From NCBI RefSeq assembly GCF_003026285.1, contig NZ_PYOD01000001.1, positions 558,001 to 622,000 of the forward strand: a stretch of DNA of 64,000 nt. The letters are read 5' to 3'. The translations under genes were made by a program, and so were the position numbers. The notes beneath the pieces are model-generated. The model was given only the letters and a program-made list of their open reading frames with translations. It was not told the origin of the DNA and ran no database searches. Source of the DNA: Photobacterium profundum (GTDB lineage: Bacteria; Pseudomonadota; Gammaproteobacteria; Enterobacterales; Vibrionaceae). Within the stretch, counting starts at the first letter, position 1. Each line of letters starts with the position of its first letter. Shown piece after piece: positions 8,374-17,197 of this stretch.

Positions 8374-9414
8374 TTATAACAAGCTATTCATGTCATCAGG
8401 GCATTCTTTAATATGACATAAGTTCGCATTAATATTTTGATTCCCTAATAAGCGCAACCATAATGCGGGTAAGTGTTTGGGCCTGACCCGTTTCTCTTCC
8501 ATTTTTTCAGGCGATAACATTTTCCATTCATCATTATCACTTTCCTGAGCAAACGCAAAACTAAACGGTAGGTATTCAGCCATGCCTAAACGTAAATCCG
8601 TCACGATTAATTTGTCATCAATCTGTTGATAACGAACAAATTGATCGCTGAACTTTTCAAGCATAAGTAAATGCTCAGGCTTTTCATTCAACAACCACTC
8701 ACCACGGGGCTTGGCAATAAAATCAATCGTCTTATCTTTATCTAATAACGACGTTAACCCTTCCCAATACGTATCACTATCTAATACAACGACACGCCAC
8801 AGCACAGTATTCACAGGTGTTGGGGTAACAAATACAGGTTTATTCTCAAGTGGTGTACCCGCCAAATCCCCTTCGACTCTCGACTCGATAAGTTGCAAAG
8901 CAATCACTGACCACGCTAAATACACTGTCGAGATAGCTAGCCCTACTCCACATAGCTTTGCCATCTTCTCTCGCCAAAAAAGGCTAGCAAAAATCACCAC
9001 GAGCAAGGGTATGGTATAAAGTGGATCGATAATGAAGATACTTGATACCGCAAAACTAATATCAAACGGCCAAAACAGTTGAGTGCCATAAGAGGTAAAC
9101 GCATCAAGTAGCGGGTGCGTGATAAGACAAGCCGCAATAAGAAGCCAAAGCTGAGTAAAAGAAAAATGAGAAGGGCGCCACTGATGCCAACCTTGCGCTA
9201 ACAACCAAGAAAACGGTAACAAGATAAATAATGAATGGCTAAAACCACGGTGTTTCACCATATCTGAAACAGGATCACCATAACCAATCAATACATCGAG
9301 ATCAGGAATCGTACCTAGTGCAGCACCTGCCAGTAATATTTTTGGGGTACTTTTTTTCCCGGCGACAACCGCAGCAACTGCAGCACCTAACGCAGCTTGT
9401 GTAACTGAATCCAA
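8374..9414 (-). CDS. YdjM-family membrane-bound predicted metal-dependent hydrolase
   Basis: A 346-residue protein of the YdjM/DUF457 family of inner-membrane proteins annotated as metal-dependent hydrolases. The probable metal ligands lie in conserved motifs: TIPDLDVLIG near residue 35-44, HRGFSHSL near 55-62 and HPLLDAFTSYGTQLFWPF near 99-116. Four or five hydrophobic segments fill residues 60-175, after which a soluble, probably periplasmic or cytoplasmic, C-terminal domain of about 160 residues follows. The E. coli relative ydjM is in the LexA regulon; I did not find an SOS box here. The biochemical reaction is not known. It is monocistronic with its own terminator. Confidence 0.8.
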   Translation of the reverse strand: MDSVTQAALGAAVAAVVAGKKSTPKILLAGAALGTIPDLDVLIGYGDPVSDMVKHRGFSHSLFILLPFSWLLAQGWHQWRPSHFSFTQLWLLIAACLITHPLLDAFTSYGTQLFWPFDISFAVSSIFIIDPLYTIPLLVVIFASLFWREKMAKLCGVGLAISTVYLAWSVIALQLIESRVEGDLAGTPLENKPVFVTPTPVNTVLWRVVVLDSDTYWEGLTSLLDKDKTIDFIAKPRGEWLLNEKPEHLLMLEKFSDQFVRYQQIDDKLIVTDLRLGMAEYLPFSFAFAQESDNDEWKMLSPEKMEEKRVRPKHLPALWLRLLGNQNINANLCHIKECPDDMNSLL

Positions 9415-9694
9415 CCACCTTCTCCTTGTTTTTTAAGCATATTGCAATCACATTGCAAATAGATGCCTTATAAATACACTAACTGAAGGGTCCTATAATA
9501 ACGACTGAAAAGTAAATAGAAAGTCATACTTTTGGTTGAGAGATAAAGTAAAACAAACACTGGCTTAACATTTTAACCAAAAAGCCCTTACAATTATAAA
9601 GCTAACGACTATCCTTATTTTGTCGTCACTAAATTACTATTTAGTTATTGCCGTTTGATACAAAGGACTTTGATTTATAAGAGGATATCAACCT

Positions 9695-10018
9695 ATGGAT
9701 AAACAGTGCCCATGCTGTAATAAACAGCTTGATGTTCCAGCACTAAAAGATATTGAAAAGAATTTCAGATGCTCGCATTGCGATGCAATTTTAACTCATA
9801 GTGAAATGCAAATTATTTCATATGGCGCTATTTACCTTATTGTTGTCACTTCACTCCTAATATTACTTGGTGAAAATACTTTCCTTGCTACAGTTATTGC
9901 GTTCATCACTTACCATTTTCTACGTCCAGTAATTGTTGAGCCTAGACTTGATATTAAATTAAGTTATATACCTAAAATTAAAAGCTTAATGCCATTTAAA
10001 ACAAATAATAGCCTTTAA
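9695..10018 (+). CDS. Small zinc-ribbon membrane protein, unrecognised
   Basis: A 107-residue protein with a four-cysteine zinc ribbon at the N-terminus (CPCC near residues 5-8 and CSHC near 26-29, matching a C-x2-C pair arrangement), then one or two hydrophobic segments near residues 42-75, and a short basic tail. I do not recognise the family. The layout suggests a cytoplasmic metal-binding head tethered to the inner membrane. An AGAGGA ribosome site precedes the ATG. It lies alone between the divergent YdjM-like gene and the CBS gene and is followed by a long hairpin. Confidence 0.7.
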   Translation: MDKQCPCCNKQLDVPALKDIEKNFRCSHCDAILTHSEMQIISYGAIYLIVVTSLLILLGENTFLATVIAFITYHFLRPVIVEPRLDIKLSYIPKIKSLMPFKTNNSL

Positions 10019-10079
10019 GGCTCCTTTCTCATTTACGGCCACTAATTTTGTTACACAAAAAACGCCCCCTCTTTTCATT

Positions 10080-10115
10080 CCTTCACTTTTTAATCAAAGA
10101 CTTAAAAAGTGAAGG
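10080..10115. repeat. 14-base perfect stem-loop between the zinc-ribbon and CBS genes
   Basis: Arms CCTTCACTTTTTAA (10080-10093) and TTAAAAAGTGAAGG (10102-10115) flank an 8-base loop. No T run follows on either strand, so it is not a standard intrinsic terminator. It lies 62 bases after one gene and 108 bases before the next, so it could be a terminator, a processing site or an operator. Confidence 0.55.
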
Positions 10116-10223
10116 TTAACAAGCCGCTTACTTTATGAACAATATGTGCCATCGATCGCAAATTAATACCGTTGATTTCGCTAGCTTAGATAAGGATACC
10201 CACATACCTAAAAGGAAACGCTA

Positions 10224-10682
10224 ATGCCAACAAAAGTATCTGAATATATGACGAGAAAAGTTGTCACTATCCAACCTGAAACAGGATTACGTGAAGCATT
10301 TTTTTTAATGCGAGATAATGCAATTCGTCACTTACCAGTTACCAATATTGATGGTGAATTAATTGGTTTCATCAGTGACCGAGAATTACGGCGCCCCGGG
10401 TGGGTTGATGAGTCGCCAGATATCGGCCATGAATATGACTTAACAGATGACCTACACGTGGGTGATGTTATGGTTAAAGATATCATCCATGTTAGAACGT
10501 ATGACACATTAACCAAAGCCATAGGTACGATTCTTAATCACAATATTAGCGCAGCCCCTGTGTTAGATAAAACGGGGCAATTAGTAGGAATACTATCTGC
10601 CGTTGATTTATTAAGTGCTTTCCAAGATACGTTAGAGTCACAGAAAACGCATAAAAATAAGAACAAAAAAGCGATGGCTTGA
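10224..10682 (+). CDS. CBS-domain pair protein
   Basis: A 152-residue protein made almost entirely of two CBS domains (about residues 5-65 and 78-138), each with the usual start (VSEYMTRKVVTIQPET; VGDVMVKDIIHVRTYD) and end (LIGFISDRELRR; LVGILSAVDLLSAF). CBS pairs bind adenosine nucleotides such as AMP, ATP or S-adenosylmethionine and act as energy sensors. With no catalytic or transport domain attached, the partner is unknown. The last 15 residues are lysine-rich. An AAGGA ribosome site precedes the ATG. It is a single-gene unit ending in a hairpin shared with yhjD. Confidence 0.88.
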   Translation: MPTKVSEYMTRKVVTIQPETGLREAFFLMRDNAIRHLPVTNIDGELIGFISDRELRRPGWVDESPDIGHEYDLTDDLHVGDVMVKDIIHVRTYDTLTKAIGTILNHNISAAPVLDKTGQLVGILSAVDLLSAFQDTLESQKTHKNKNKKAMA

Positions 10683-10696
10683 TTCTATTTTATAAT

Positions 10697-10738
10697 CAAT
10701 AAAGGTGTTGCGATGAACCATCTACTACACCTTTATTG
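10697..10738. terminator. Hairpin between the convergent CBS gene and yhjD
   Basis: Perfect 12-base arms (CAATAAAGGTGT and ACACCTTTATTG) with an 18-base loop, between two converging stop codons. The flanking T runs are weak in both directions. Confidence 0.6.
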
Positions 10739-10757
10739 TACTAAAACTAGGATACCT

Positions 10758-11714
10758 TTACGGTTTTACATCCTCGACATTATTAACAACCTTAGGAGTC
10801 GCTGTAGCGATCCACGCGGCGCAAAATAGAGTTAAGCGAGCATAGAAATAAAAGAATGCCATTAGACCGATAATAGAGCCAAAGGCAGCACCTGATGGTG
10901 ATTTCGCTAAGCTTGGTAATATTATAGTCATCGCAAACTTGATAACCTCAAAACCAATGGCTGCCAATAAAGTACCTTGTAATAAAGCCCGCGTTTCTAA
11001 CTTCTTCTTTGGTAACATCCAAAAAATCCATAAAAACATCAGATAGTTTGCTGTAATTGAAATAGTGAGAGCAATCAATGTTAGCGCAGGACGTAACCAC
11101 GTGATCCCCCCTAAACCTAGCGCCTCTACAATCGTTTTCTGCGCTGAACCCGCCACTGATGTTAATGCAACAGTAAAGATAAGCGCAGCAACCAAGCCCG
11201 TAAGCGCGACAAAATCTTTCCCATATTGTAAGAGCAGGTGATCTTTATCTTCTGGTTTTCGCTCCCACACATCACGCGTTTGCGCTCGAATGGCTTCACG
11301 CAAATTACCCATCCAACTAATACCGGAATACAAGGCAATCGCTAAACCACTCAAGCCAACGGTGGTACGTTGATTAATCGCGGTGTTCACGGTATTTTCA
11401 AGGGTTTTTGCTAGGCTTGGATCCGTTACACCCGTTACGATTTTATCGATTAGTCCCGTTAGTAGATCGGAATTCGCAGCTAAAACAAAACCAGCAGCAG
11501 CAAATAGCACCATTAAAATAGGGATAAGAGATAAAAAAGAAAAGTAAGTAATCGCGGCACCAAACTGGCTGCCTAAACGATCATTAAACCGATCAGCAGC
11601 ACGTAACAGGTGATCGATAGGAGGAAGCGCTTTTACCTTGCCTACTGCAAACCTACACATCGAAATAAATCGATTCATGATGGTGTTTTTCACTTCTTTT
11701 TTATCTTGTTCCAT
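10758..11714 (-). CDS. yhjD: Inner membrane protein YhjD (YihY/BrkB superfamily)
   Basis: A 318-residue polytopic membrane protein closely resembling E. coli YhjD rather than other YihY/BrkB members: RFNDRLGSQFGAAITYFSFL near residues 42-61, the NQRTTVGLSGLAIALYSG block near 114-131, NLREAIRAQTRDVWER near 137-152, AAIGFEVIKF and SPSGAAFGSIIGLMAFFYF are all conserved. Six membrane segments are expected. E. coli yhjD mutants suppress the need for Kdo in lipopolysaccharide when the lipid A flippase MsbA is also altered, and a role in lipid transport has been proposed; the activity is not settled. It is monocistronic, downstream of asmA on the same strand but after the asmA terminator. Confidence 0.88.
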   Translation of the reverse strand: MEQDKKEVKNTIMNRFISMCRFAVGKVKALPPIDHLLRAADRFNDRLGSQFGAAITYFSFLSLIPILMVLFAAAGFVLAANSDLLTGLIDKIVTGVTDPSLAKTLENTVNTAINQRTTVGLSGLAIALYSGISWMGNLREAIRAQTRDVWERKPEDKDHLLLQYGKDFVALTGLVAALIFTVALTSVAGSAQKTIVEALGLGGITWLRPALTLIALTISITANYLMFLWIFWMLPKKKLETRALLQGTLLAAIGFEVIKFAMTIILPSLAKSPSGAAFGSIIGLMAFFYFYARLTLFCAAWIATATPKVVNNVEDVKP

Positions 11715-11882
11715 ACTCTCTTTACTACTTAATCAATACATTGGAATTGACAATTAAATGCCTAAAGATTATTCAATTTCATATTGTAGTCATAATAAAA
11801 CTGCAAACTAGTGAATCATTCTTAATCATAAATTTATTATGTACTTAACATTTATTATTTAATTGCTATGTATCTAAAATAG

Positions 11883-11914
11883 AAAAGGCTTGCCAAAAGT
11901 GGCAAGCCTTTTTA
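11883..11914 (-). terminator. Intrinsic terminator of asmA
   Basis: Arms AAAAGGCTTGCC and GGCAAGCCTTTT enclose a 6-base loop (11895-11900), 19 bases after the asmA stop on the minus strand. A and T runs on both flanks make it potentially bidirectional. Confidence 0.88.
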
Positions 11915-11932
11915 CTCAAAGTACGTCATGGC

Positions 11933-14074
11933 TTAGTTAAATAAGCCTTTTAATAACTTATCCGCAGCATTTTTGATATTGTCATCTTTGCTTTTATCAC
12001 CCAGTAACTTTTCTAAACCGCGATCAATTTCTTTCTTTGCTTTTTCTTCAAGTTCATTGTTTTGTTTAAACAACTCTTTCAAATCCAGTGCAAACGTGGG
12101 TTTAGTCCAATCACCTTTTACGTTTACGGGCACAGTCAAATCAGCAATATCATCAATATCTTTACCACCCTGACCTTTACTGCTCGCAACCACTGATGTA
12201 CTAATGATGAAATCAAGACGCTCGCTTACTAGGTTAGTGTTACCCTTGCCATCAATACGTAATAACGGTGATGCAAGGTGAATATTGGTTGAGGAAGCAA
12301 CACTTTTACCAATTTTGAAGGTAGCTTTTAAAGCTGAGAAATCCGTCTTCTTTTCTTCTTTCACATATTCTGCTTTTTTACCTTTCAATGTCGCTTTTGC
12401 TTCACGAATCATCTCAGGAATATTCACGCCGTAGATTGCACCATCAGCAAAGTTTATCGCAATGCTACCAGCAACATTTTCACGAATGCGCTTTTCAGCC
12501 AGCCCAGTACCCGACAGTTTTACATCGATATTACCCGTACCAGCCAGTGTTTCATTTTGTGCAACGTCTTTAAGTAAAGCATGTACATCAACACCTTTAA
12601 TATGCTTTGTTACCTGATATTTTGGCAACTTACCATTTGCATCGACGGTAGCATTAGCACTAACAGTACCGCCGTATAACTTAGCATTGAAGCGCTGAAG
12701 GTTTAGTACACCTTTTTGTACTTTCATATCAACTAGCACATCAGATACTCTCGCATTCGCAACTTTCAATTTTTTAAGAGTAACGGTACCAGCGATATCC
12801 AATGTTTTTAAAGCCGATAAATCTGGCTCTTCACTTTTGCTGACTGTTGATGTTTCACCACCAGCAGAAGGCACAGAACCAGTTTCTTCTTTTGTAGTAT
12901 CTTTATTGCTTGCTGATGATGCAGTGCCTAAGAATGCATCCAGATCAATATTATCACTATTAACATCAAAACGAATAACAGGGATAGTTGCACTCTTAAA
13001 CGAGCCTTTACCGTCTAAAAGCAGCTCATCGATCGATGTTTCAAACCGACTTAACGTCGCTAAGCCTTTTGCAACATCATAAGTCGCATCAGCGTTTAGC
13101 CCGACTTTCATCTCTGGACGCGGTAACGTGCTGCCTTTAAGATCAGAAGATAATGTCAGCTTATCAAGTTCAGCCATATTGTAATCAGTGCTTATTTTAA
13201 AGCGTGTTGCACCACTTGCATCAAATGCAAGTTCAGGTATTTGACCTTTCGCAGTAAACGTAATGTTAGCCCAGTCGCCGACTTTTAAATGATCGACACC
13301 AAGTGTTAATGATTCAATATTATTAATACTGTCTTTTGCAGACGCAGTTAGATTTAATGCTTTAAGTTCACCGCCTTTATAATCAGTCGCAATCAACAAC
13401 TGGCTATCACCCTTAGCGGTAAAGCTAAGCTCAGCATTCTTGCCTGTTATATCAAAGTTGGCCTGAGTCCATTCACCTGGTGAAAATGTATCAAGTTTGA
13501 AGTTCAAACTATCAATTGTTGTGGCTGTACCGGCTTTATCATCACGTAATTCTGCACTCGCATTCATAACTTCAACGCCAGCTAAGCTGATTGTCCACGG
13601 TTGCGTCGCTTCACTTTCTACTGGCAACTGAGTTACAGGTTCGCTATTCGTATTTTCAGTAACAGTGCCTTCAACAGCAGCTTGTTCACCTAGACCATCG
13701 AGGTTACTGACACCATCTTTACGTGTTTGAATAAATACACGCGCATCATTTAAACTGATACTACCAATCTCAAGATGCTGAGAGAAAAGAGGCATCACCG
13801 ACACAGAAAGTTCTGCACTACCCAGTTTCACTAGATCAGCTTCAGCAAAACCTTGAGGGTTCTTAAACTCCGTCTCACCTAAGCTAAAACCAATACTAGG
13901 GAAAAAACGCCAGCTAATATCGCCATTAATGACTAAGTCTCGCCCAGTGGCTTTTTTAACTTGTTCACTTAATAAAGGTTTAAATTGATTGGGATCGACC
14001 AATGCAAGCAAGGCACCGATACCAACGACTATAACTAGTACAATGGCTAATAATACGTAAAGAAGCTTTTTCAT
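11933..14074 (-). CDS. asmA: AsmA-family envelope protein
   Basis: A 713-residue AsmA protein, longer than the E. coli one (617). It has an N-terminal inner-membrane anchor (hydrophobic residues about 4-26) and then a long periplasmic beta-rich region: the typical AsmA start PNQFKPLLSEQVKKATGR near residue 29, SWRFFPSIGFSLGE near 54-67, and the conserved C-terminal AsmA region with GSIAINFADGAIYGVNIPEM near 530. AsmA-like proteins are lipid-conducting bridges or assembly factors between the two membranes; AsmA itself affects outer-membrane protein assembly and lipopolysaccharide levels. A Ser/Thr/Glu-rich low-complexity insert near residues 385-420 and an extra repeat of the domain may explain the extra length. 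An AGAGGA ribosome site precedes the ATG. The mrp-udk-dcd-asmA order matches enterobacteria. Confidence 0.9.
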   Translation of the reverse strand: MKKLLYVLLAIVLVIVVGIGALLALVDPNQFKPLLSEQVKKATGRDLVINGDISWRFFPSIGFSLGETEFKNPQGFAEADLVKLGSAELSVSVMPLFSQHLEIGSISLNDARVFIQTRKDGVSNLDGLGEQAAVEGTVTENTNSEPVTQLPVESEATQPWTISLAGVEVMNASAELRDDKAGTATTIDSLNFKLDTFSPGEWTQANFDITGKNAELSFTAKGDSQLLIATDYKGGELKALNLTASAKDSINNIESLTLGVDHLKVGDWANITFTAKGQIPELAFDASGATRFKISTDYNMAELDKLTLSSDLKGSTLPRPEMKVGLNADATYDVAKGLATLSRFETSIDELLLDGKGSFKSATIPVIRFDVNSDNIDLDAFLGTASSASNKDTTKEETGSVPSAGGETSTVSKSEEPDLSALKTLDIAGTVTLKKLKVANARVSDVLVDMKVQKGVLNLQRFNAKLYGGTVSANATVDANGKLPKYQVTKHIKGVDVHALLKDVAQNETLAGTGNIDVKLSGTGLAEKRIRENVAGSIAINFADGAIYGVNIPEMIREAKATLKGKKAEYVKEEKKTDFSALKATFKIGKSVASSTNIHLASPLLRIDGKGNTNLVSERLDFIISTSVVASSKGQGGKDIDDIADLTVPVNVKGDWTKPTFALDLKELFKQNNELEEKAKKEIDRGLEKLLGDKSKDDNIKNAADKLLKGLFN

Positions 14075-14283
14075 TGTATCCTCTGAATTATCCGTTATTC
14101 CTGACTTTTATTACGTTAAAGTTTTTAGTCAGAGTCCATTTATGACAGCGATGGCTACAATTAGTTTCTTGACGAAAAAAACAATAACCATAATAAAATT
14201 ATGTGAAAACTAAATAGTACTACACCCAAGTTACTTAGTTATATATCAATAACAAAGATATTCTATTACCTAGATTAAAGCAG

Positions 14284-14311
14284 AAAAAAAGGCAGTCGTT
14301 AAGACTGCCTT
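14284..14311 (-). terminator. Intrinsic terminator of dcd
   Basis: Arms AAGGCAGTC and GACTGCCTT (14289-14297 and 14303-14311) with a 5-base loop; on the minus strand the stem is followed by a run of T residues. It separates dcd from asmA. Confidence 0.88.
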
Positions 14312-14354
14312 CATAAAGAATAACCAAATCACAATAATTAAATTAGATTAAGCA

Positions 14355-14939
14355 TTATTTATCTTCATTTATTCGACTAGCAACCGCACCTTGCTGATTT
14401 TTATACTTTGCATTTTCACGCTTATTATAAGGTTTTTCAGCAAAATCAGATAATATCTCGAAACTTAATGCGCCAATTGGCATATTAGGGCGAAGCGCCA
14501 GTGGTAAACGACCACTGTTAAAAAATTCAAGTACTATACGACCAGACCAGCCTGGATCAATGCGGTGTGCTGTTACATGCACCATTAATCCTAAGCGTGC
14601 TAATGAAGAACGACCATCTAACCAGCCGACAATATTACTAGGCAAGGTTACGGATTCGTGTGTAACAGCCAGAGCAAGCTGACCAGGATGCAGATAAAAA
14701 GCGTCACCCTCTTCAATGTTAATTTCATCACTCATGACTTTTTCAAGCTGTGATGCGACATCTTCTTTCTTTCCTGAAAGGTCGATAAAGGGGGCACAGT
14801 GATCAGTAAAAACACGAAACTTATTACCTAAAGACACATCAACCGTTAAGCCACTAATGCAGTCGTTTGACGGTCTAGGCTCTATAAGAATTTTACCGTC
14901 ATCAAGATATGTCTTGATATCCCTATCACAAAGTCTCAT
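14355..14939 (-). CDS. dcd: dCTP deaminase
   Basis: Dcd deaminates dCTP to dUTP, the main source of dUMP for thymidylate synthesis in gammaproteobacteria. The 194-residue length matches the E. coli enzyme (193). The conserved block [20 protein letters not shown] (residues 105-124) and the active-site glutamate Glu138 in RIVLEFFN are present at the same position as in E. coli. GGAG lies 11 bases before the ATG. It lies between udk and asmA, each separated by its own terminator, so the genes keep a conserved order but can be expressed separately. Confidence 0.96.
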   Translation of the reverse strand: MRLCDRDIKTYLDDGKILIEPRPSNDCISGLTVDVSLGNKFRVFTDHCAPFIDLSGKKEDVASQLEKVMSDEINIEEGDAFYLHPGQLALAVTHESVTLPSNIVGWLDGRSSLARLGLMVHVTAHRIDPGWSGRIVLEFFNSGRLPLALRPNMPIGALSFEILSDFAEKPYNKRENAKYKNQQGAVASRINEDK

Positions 14940-15000
14940 ATCTATGTTATCTCCTGAAAACAGCCAATCCGCTTGTACTTTGACGACAATAAGCAGATAT

Positions 15001-15025
15001 AAAAAAGGCTGACAATGTCAGCCTT
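15001..15025 (-). terminator. Intrinsic terminator of udk
   Basis: Arms AAGGCTGAC and GTCAGCCTT with a 3-base loop, followed on the minus strand by six T residues; 10 bases after the udk stop. Confidence 0.9.
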
Positions 15026-15035
15026 AGTAATCACA

Positions 15036-15680
15036 TTATGATTTTAGCAACTTGGCAATATGCGCCTTCAATACATCAATCGCGATTCGGTTTTTACCCC
15101 CACGCGGTACGATGATATCGGCATATTGTTTAGACGGTTCAATAAACTGCATGAACATAGGGCGTACCGTCTTTTGATACTGCACAAGCACAGATTCCAT
15201 TGTACGACCACGTTCAGCAACATCACGCTGCAAACGGCGAAGTAAACAAATATCTAATGGGGTATCCATGAACACACTTGCGTGCATAATTTCACGTAAA
15301 CGTGGGTCCGTTAATAAAAGAATACCTTCAAGAATGATCACTTTTTTAGGTGTCATTGGTGTGGTTTCTTTTAAACGAGTGTGTTCGCTGTAGCTATATT
15401 GAGGCACTTCAACAGCTTTGCCTTCGATCAACCGTTGCAGATGGTCACAAAGTAAATTGTGGTCAAGTGCATTTGGATGATCATAATTCGTTTTAACCCG
15501 CTCATCCATGGTCAGGTGACTTTGATCACTGTAGTAACAATCTTCCGTGATAACACCGATCTGGTGATCGCCTACTTTTTCTTTTAATTCTTTATAAACA
15601 GTACTGGCAATCAAGCTTTTACCGGACGCAGAAGCACCTGCGATACCAATAATGACGCATTGGTGTGAGTTTTCAGACAT
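15036..15680 (-). CDS. udk: Uridine kinase
   Basis: Udk phosphorylates uridine and cytidine to the monophosphates in pyrimidine salvage. I start it at 15680, giving 214 residues that align from the first residues with E. coli Udk (213), whose N-terminus also reads [18 protein letters not shown]. The frame stays open upstream to 15782, but those 34 codons do not resemble the family. The P-loop GASASGKS is at residues 15-22, with [20 protein letters not shown] and the [11 protein letters not shown] lid region downstream. It is the middle gene of the mrp-udk-dcd set. Confidence 0.94.
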   Translation of the reverse strand: MSENSHQCVIIGIAGASASGKSLIASTVYKELKEKVGDHQIGVITEDCYYSDQSHLTMDERVKTNYDHPNALDHNLLCDHLQRLIEGKAVEVPQYSYSEHTRLKETTPMTPKKVIILEGILLLTDPRLREIMHASVFMDTPLDICLLRRLQRDVAERGRTMESVLVQYQKTVRPMFMQFIEPSKQYADIIVPRGGKNRIAIDVLKAHIAKLLKS

Positions 15681-15843
15681 ATCAGAAAGCACCTGTAAGA
15701 CAACGAGACGAGGCGGAAAATTAACCGCATTATTATAGGCACTTGCAGCGCCAGAAGCCAGTAAAAATGTGACTTCCAGCACGCTTTGTTAGAAACCTGT
15801 CACATTTTTCTCATATTTAGTGCCTTTACTCATTCGTATACTC

Positions 15844-16935
15844 TTACATTGTACGAATTGTAATCTGCTCTGTAATCACGTCACCTTGCCAGAATAATCG
15901 ACTCGCAACTTGTCCAGCAAGATCAATGTATGCAGCGGCTTGCTCTGAATCAGGCGATGCTGCGACGGTTGGCTTACCACGGTCGATATCTTCACGAATC
16001 GTAATATGCAGTGGTAGTTGCGCTAATAAAGGTACGGAATATTCTTTAGCCATGCGCTCTGCACCGCCAGTACCAAAAATAGTTTCATGATGGCCACAAT
16101 TGCTACAAATGTGATAACTCATGTTTTCAACCAAACCCACGATAGGCACATCCACTTTATCAAACATGCTTATACCTTTAATGGCATCAGCTAATGCTAA
16201 GTCTTGTGGTGTCGTAATAACAATCGCACCTGTTACAGGAATTTGTTGAGCAAGTGTCAATTGGATATCACCCGTACCCGGTGGCATATCAATAACAAGA
16301 TAATCGAGATCTGGCCACCATGTTTCAGTGATGATTTGTTGCAAGGCTTTTGATGCCATCGGTCCACGCCAAATTGTAGCGCTCTCTGCGGGTACTAAAT
16401 AGCCAACTGAATTCGTATACAAACCGCATGATTCAACAGGTAACATCATTTTGCCATCTGTTGATTGTGGCTTCTCATCTACCGTACCCAGCATCAAAGG
16501 TACAGAAGGACCATAAATATCGGCGTCTAATAAGCCAACTTTTGCGCCTTGCTTCTGCAAGCCTAACGCTAAGTTAACAGCGGTTGTCGATTTTCCCACT
16601 CCGCCTTTTGCCGAGCTTACAACTATAATATTTTTAACGCCCTTTAGCGGTTGCTTTTTACCACATGCCAATGGTGCAACACGACACTTAACAACAAACA
16701 CCATACTGGCAGCTACATGATGCAACTCTTGTTGAGTAAGAATCCAATGTTCAAGTAATTCAGTAATGGCGGTAGCAGCAAAAGGAAGGGTTATGGTCAC
16801 TGTACCTTGAGCAGATACCGACACAATATTTTCAGTCTCTGCCCATTCTGAAATGAGTAAAGGGTGTTCAAAGTGATTTAACCAAAGACAGATATCTGCA
16901 ACATTTTCAAAGCGAATCATCGAATCATTCCCCAT
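15844..16935 (-). CDS. mrp: Iron-sulfur cluster carrier protein Mrp/ApbC
   Basis: A 363-residue P-loop ATPase of the Mrp/NBP35 family, which binds a bridging 4Fe-4S cluster as a dimer and passes it to apoproteins. An N-terminal domain of about 95 residues, more divergent than the rest, precedes the deviant Walker A KGGVGKST (residues 110-117). DADIYGPS, the WRGPMASKALQQ block and the cluster-binding Cys277-x2-Cys280 (CSNC) follow. A second in-frame ATG at 16920 has GGGGA eight bases before it and may be the true start, which would remove five residues. It is divergent from metG, as in E. coli. Confidence 0.93.
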   Translation of the reverse strand: MGNDSMIRFENVADICLWLNHFEHPLLISEWAETENIVSVSAQGTVTITLPFAATAITELLEHWILTQQELHHVAASMVFVVKCRVAPLACGKKQPLKGVKNIIVVSSAKGGVGKSTTAVNLALGLQKQGAKVGLLDADIYGPSVPLMLGTVDEKPQSTDGKMMLPVESCGLYTNSVGYLVPAESATIWRGPMASKALQQIITETWWPDLDYLVIDMPPGTGDIQLTLAQQIPVTGAIVITTPQDLALADAIKGISMFDKVDVPIVGLVENMSYHICSNCGHHETIFGTGGAERMAKEYSVPLLAQLPLHITIREDIDRGKPTVAASPDSEQAAAYIDLAGQVASRLFWQGDVITEQITIRTM

Positions 16936-17197
16936 AAGGTTTAAGGCTCCACGTTCATATTAGACTTATTATCGCACCCACTAACAACCTAGGTATAAGC
17001 AAAGTATTGAGGTAGTTAGGGAAAAGGATGGATTCATCTTCTTTTTCTTAATCCTACCACCAATGTACCTAGACTGCTGCTGTTTAGACAGCGTTTAACT
17101 TGGATAAATCACCCAGTGACGCTAGGCAATATGCTGCTGATCAGGTAATATTTGATGCTTATTCTATTTTTACCCATCATGAGCGAAATAAGTAATT

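Noticed and set aside
15681..15782. Longer N-terminus for udk
   Set aside because: The extra 34 codons lack similarity to uridine kinases, while the start at 15680 matches the E. coli N-terminus.
17079..17092. SOS-box-like GCTGT-TTAG-ACAGC upstream of metG
   Set aside because: The LexA consensus needs CTGT-N8-ACAG; the spacer here is only four bases.
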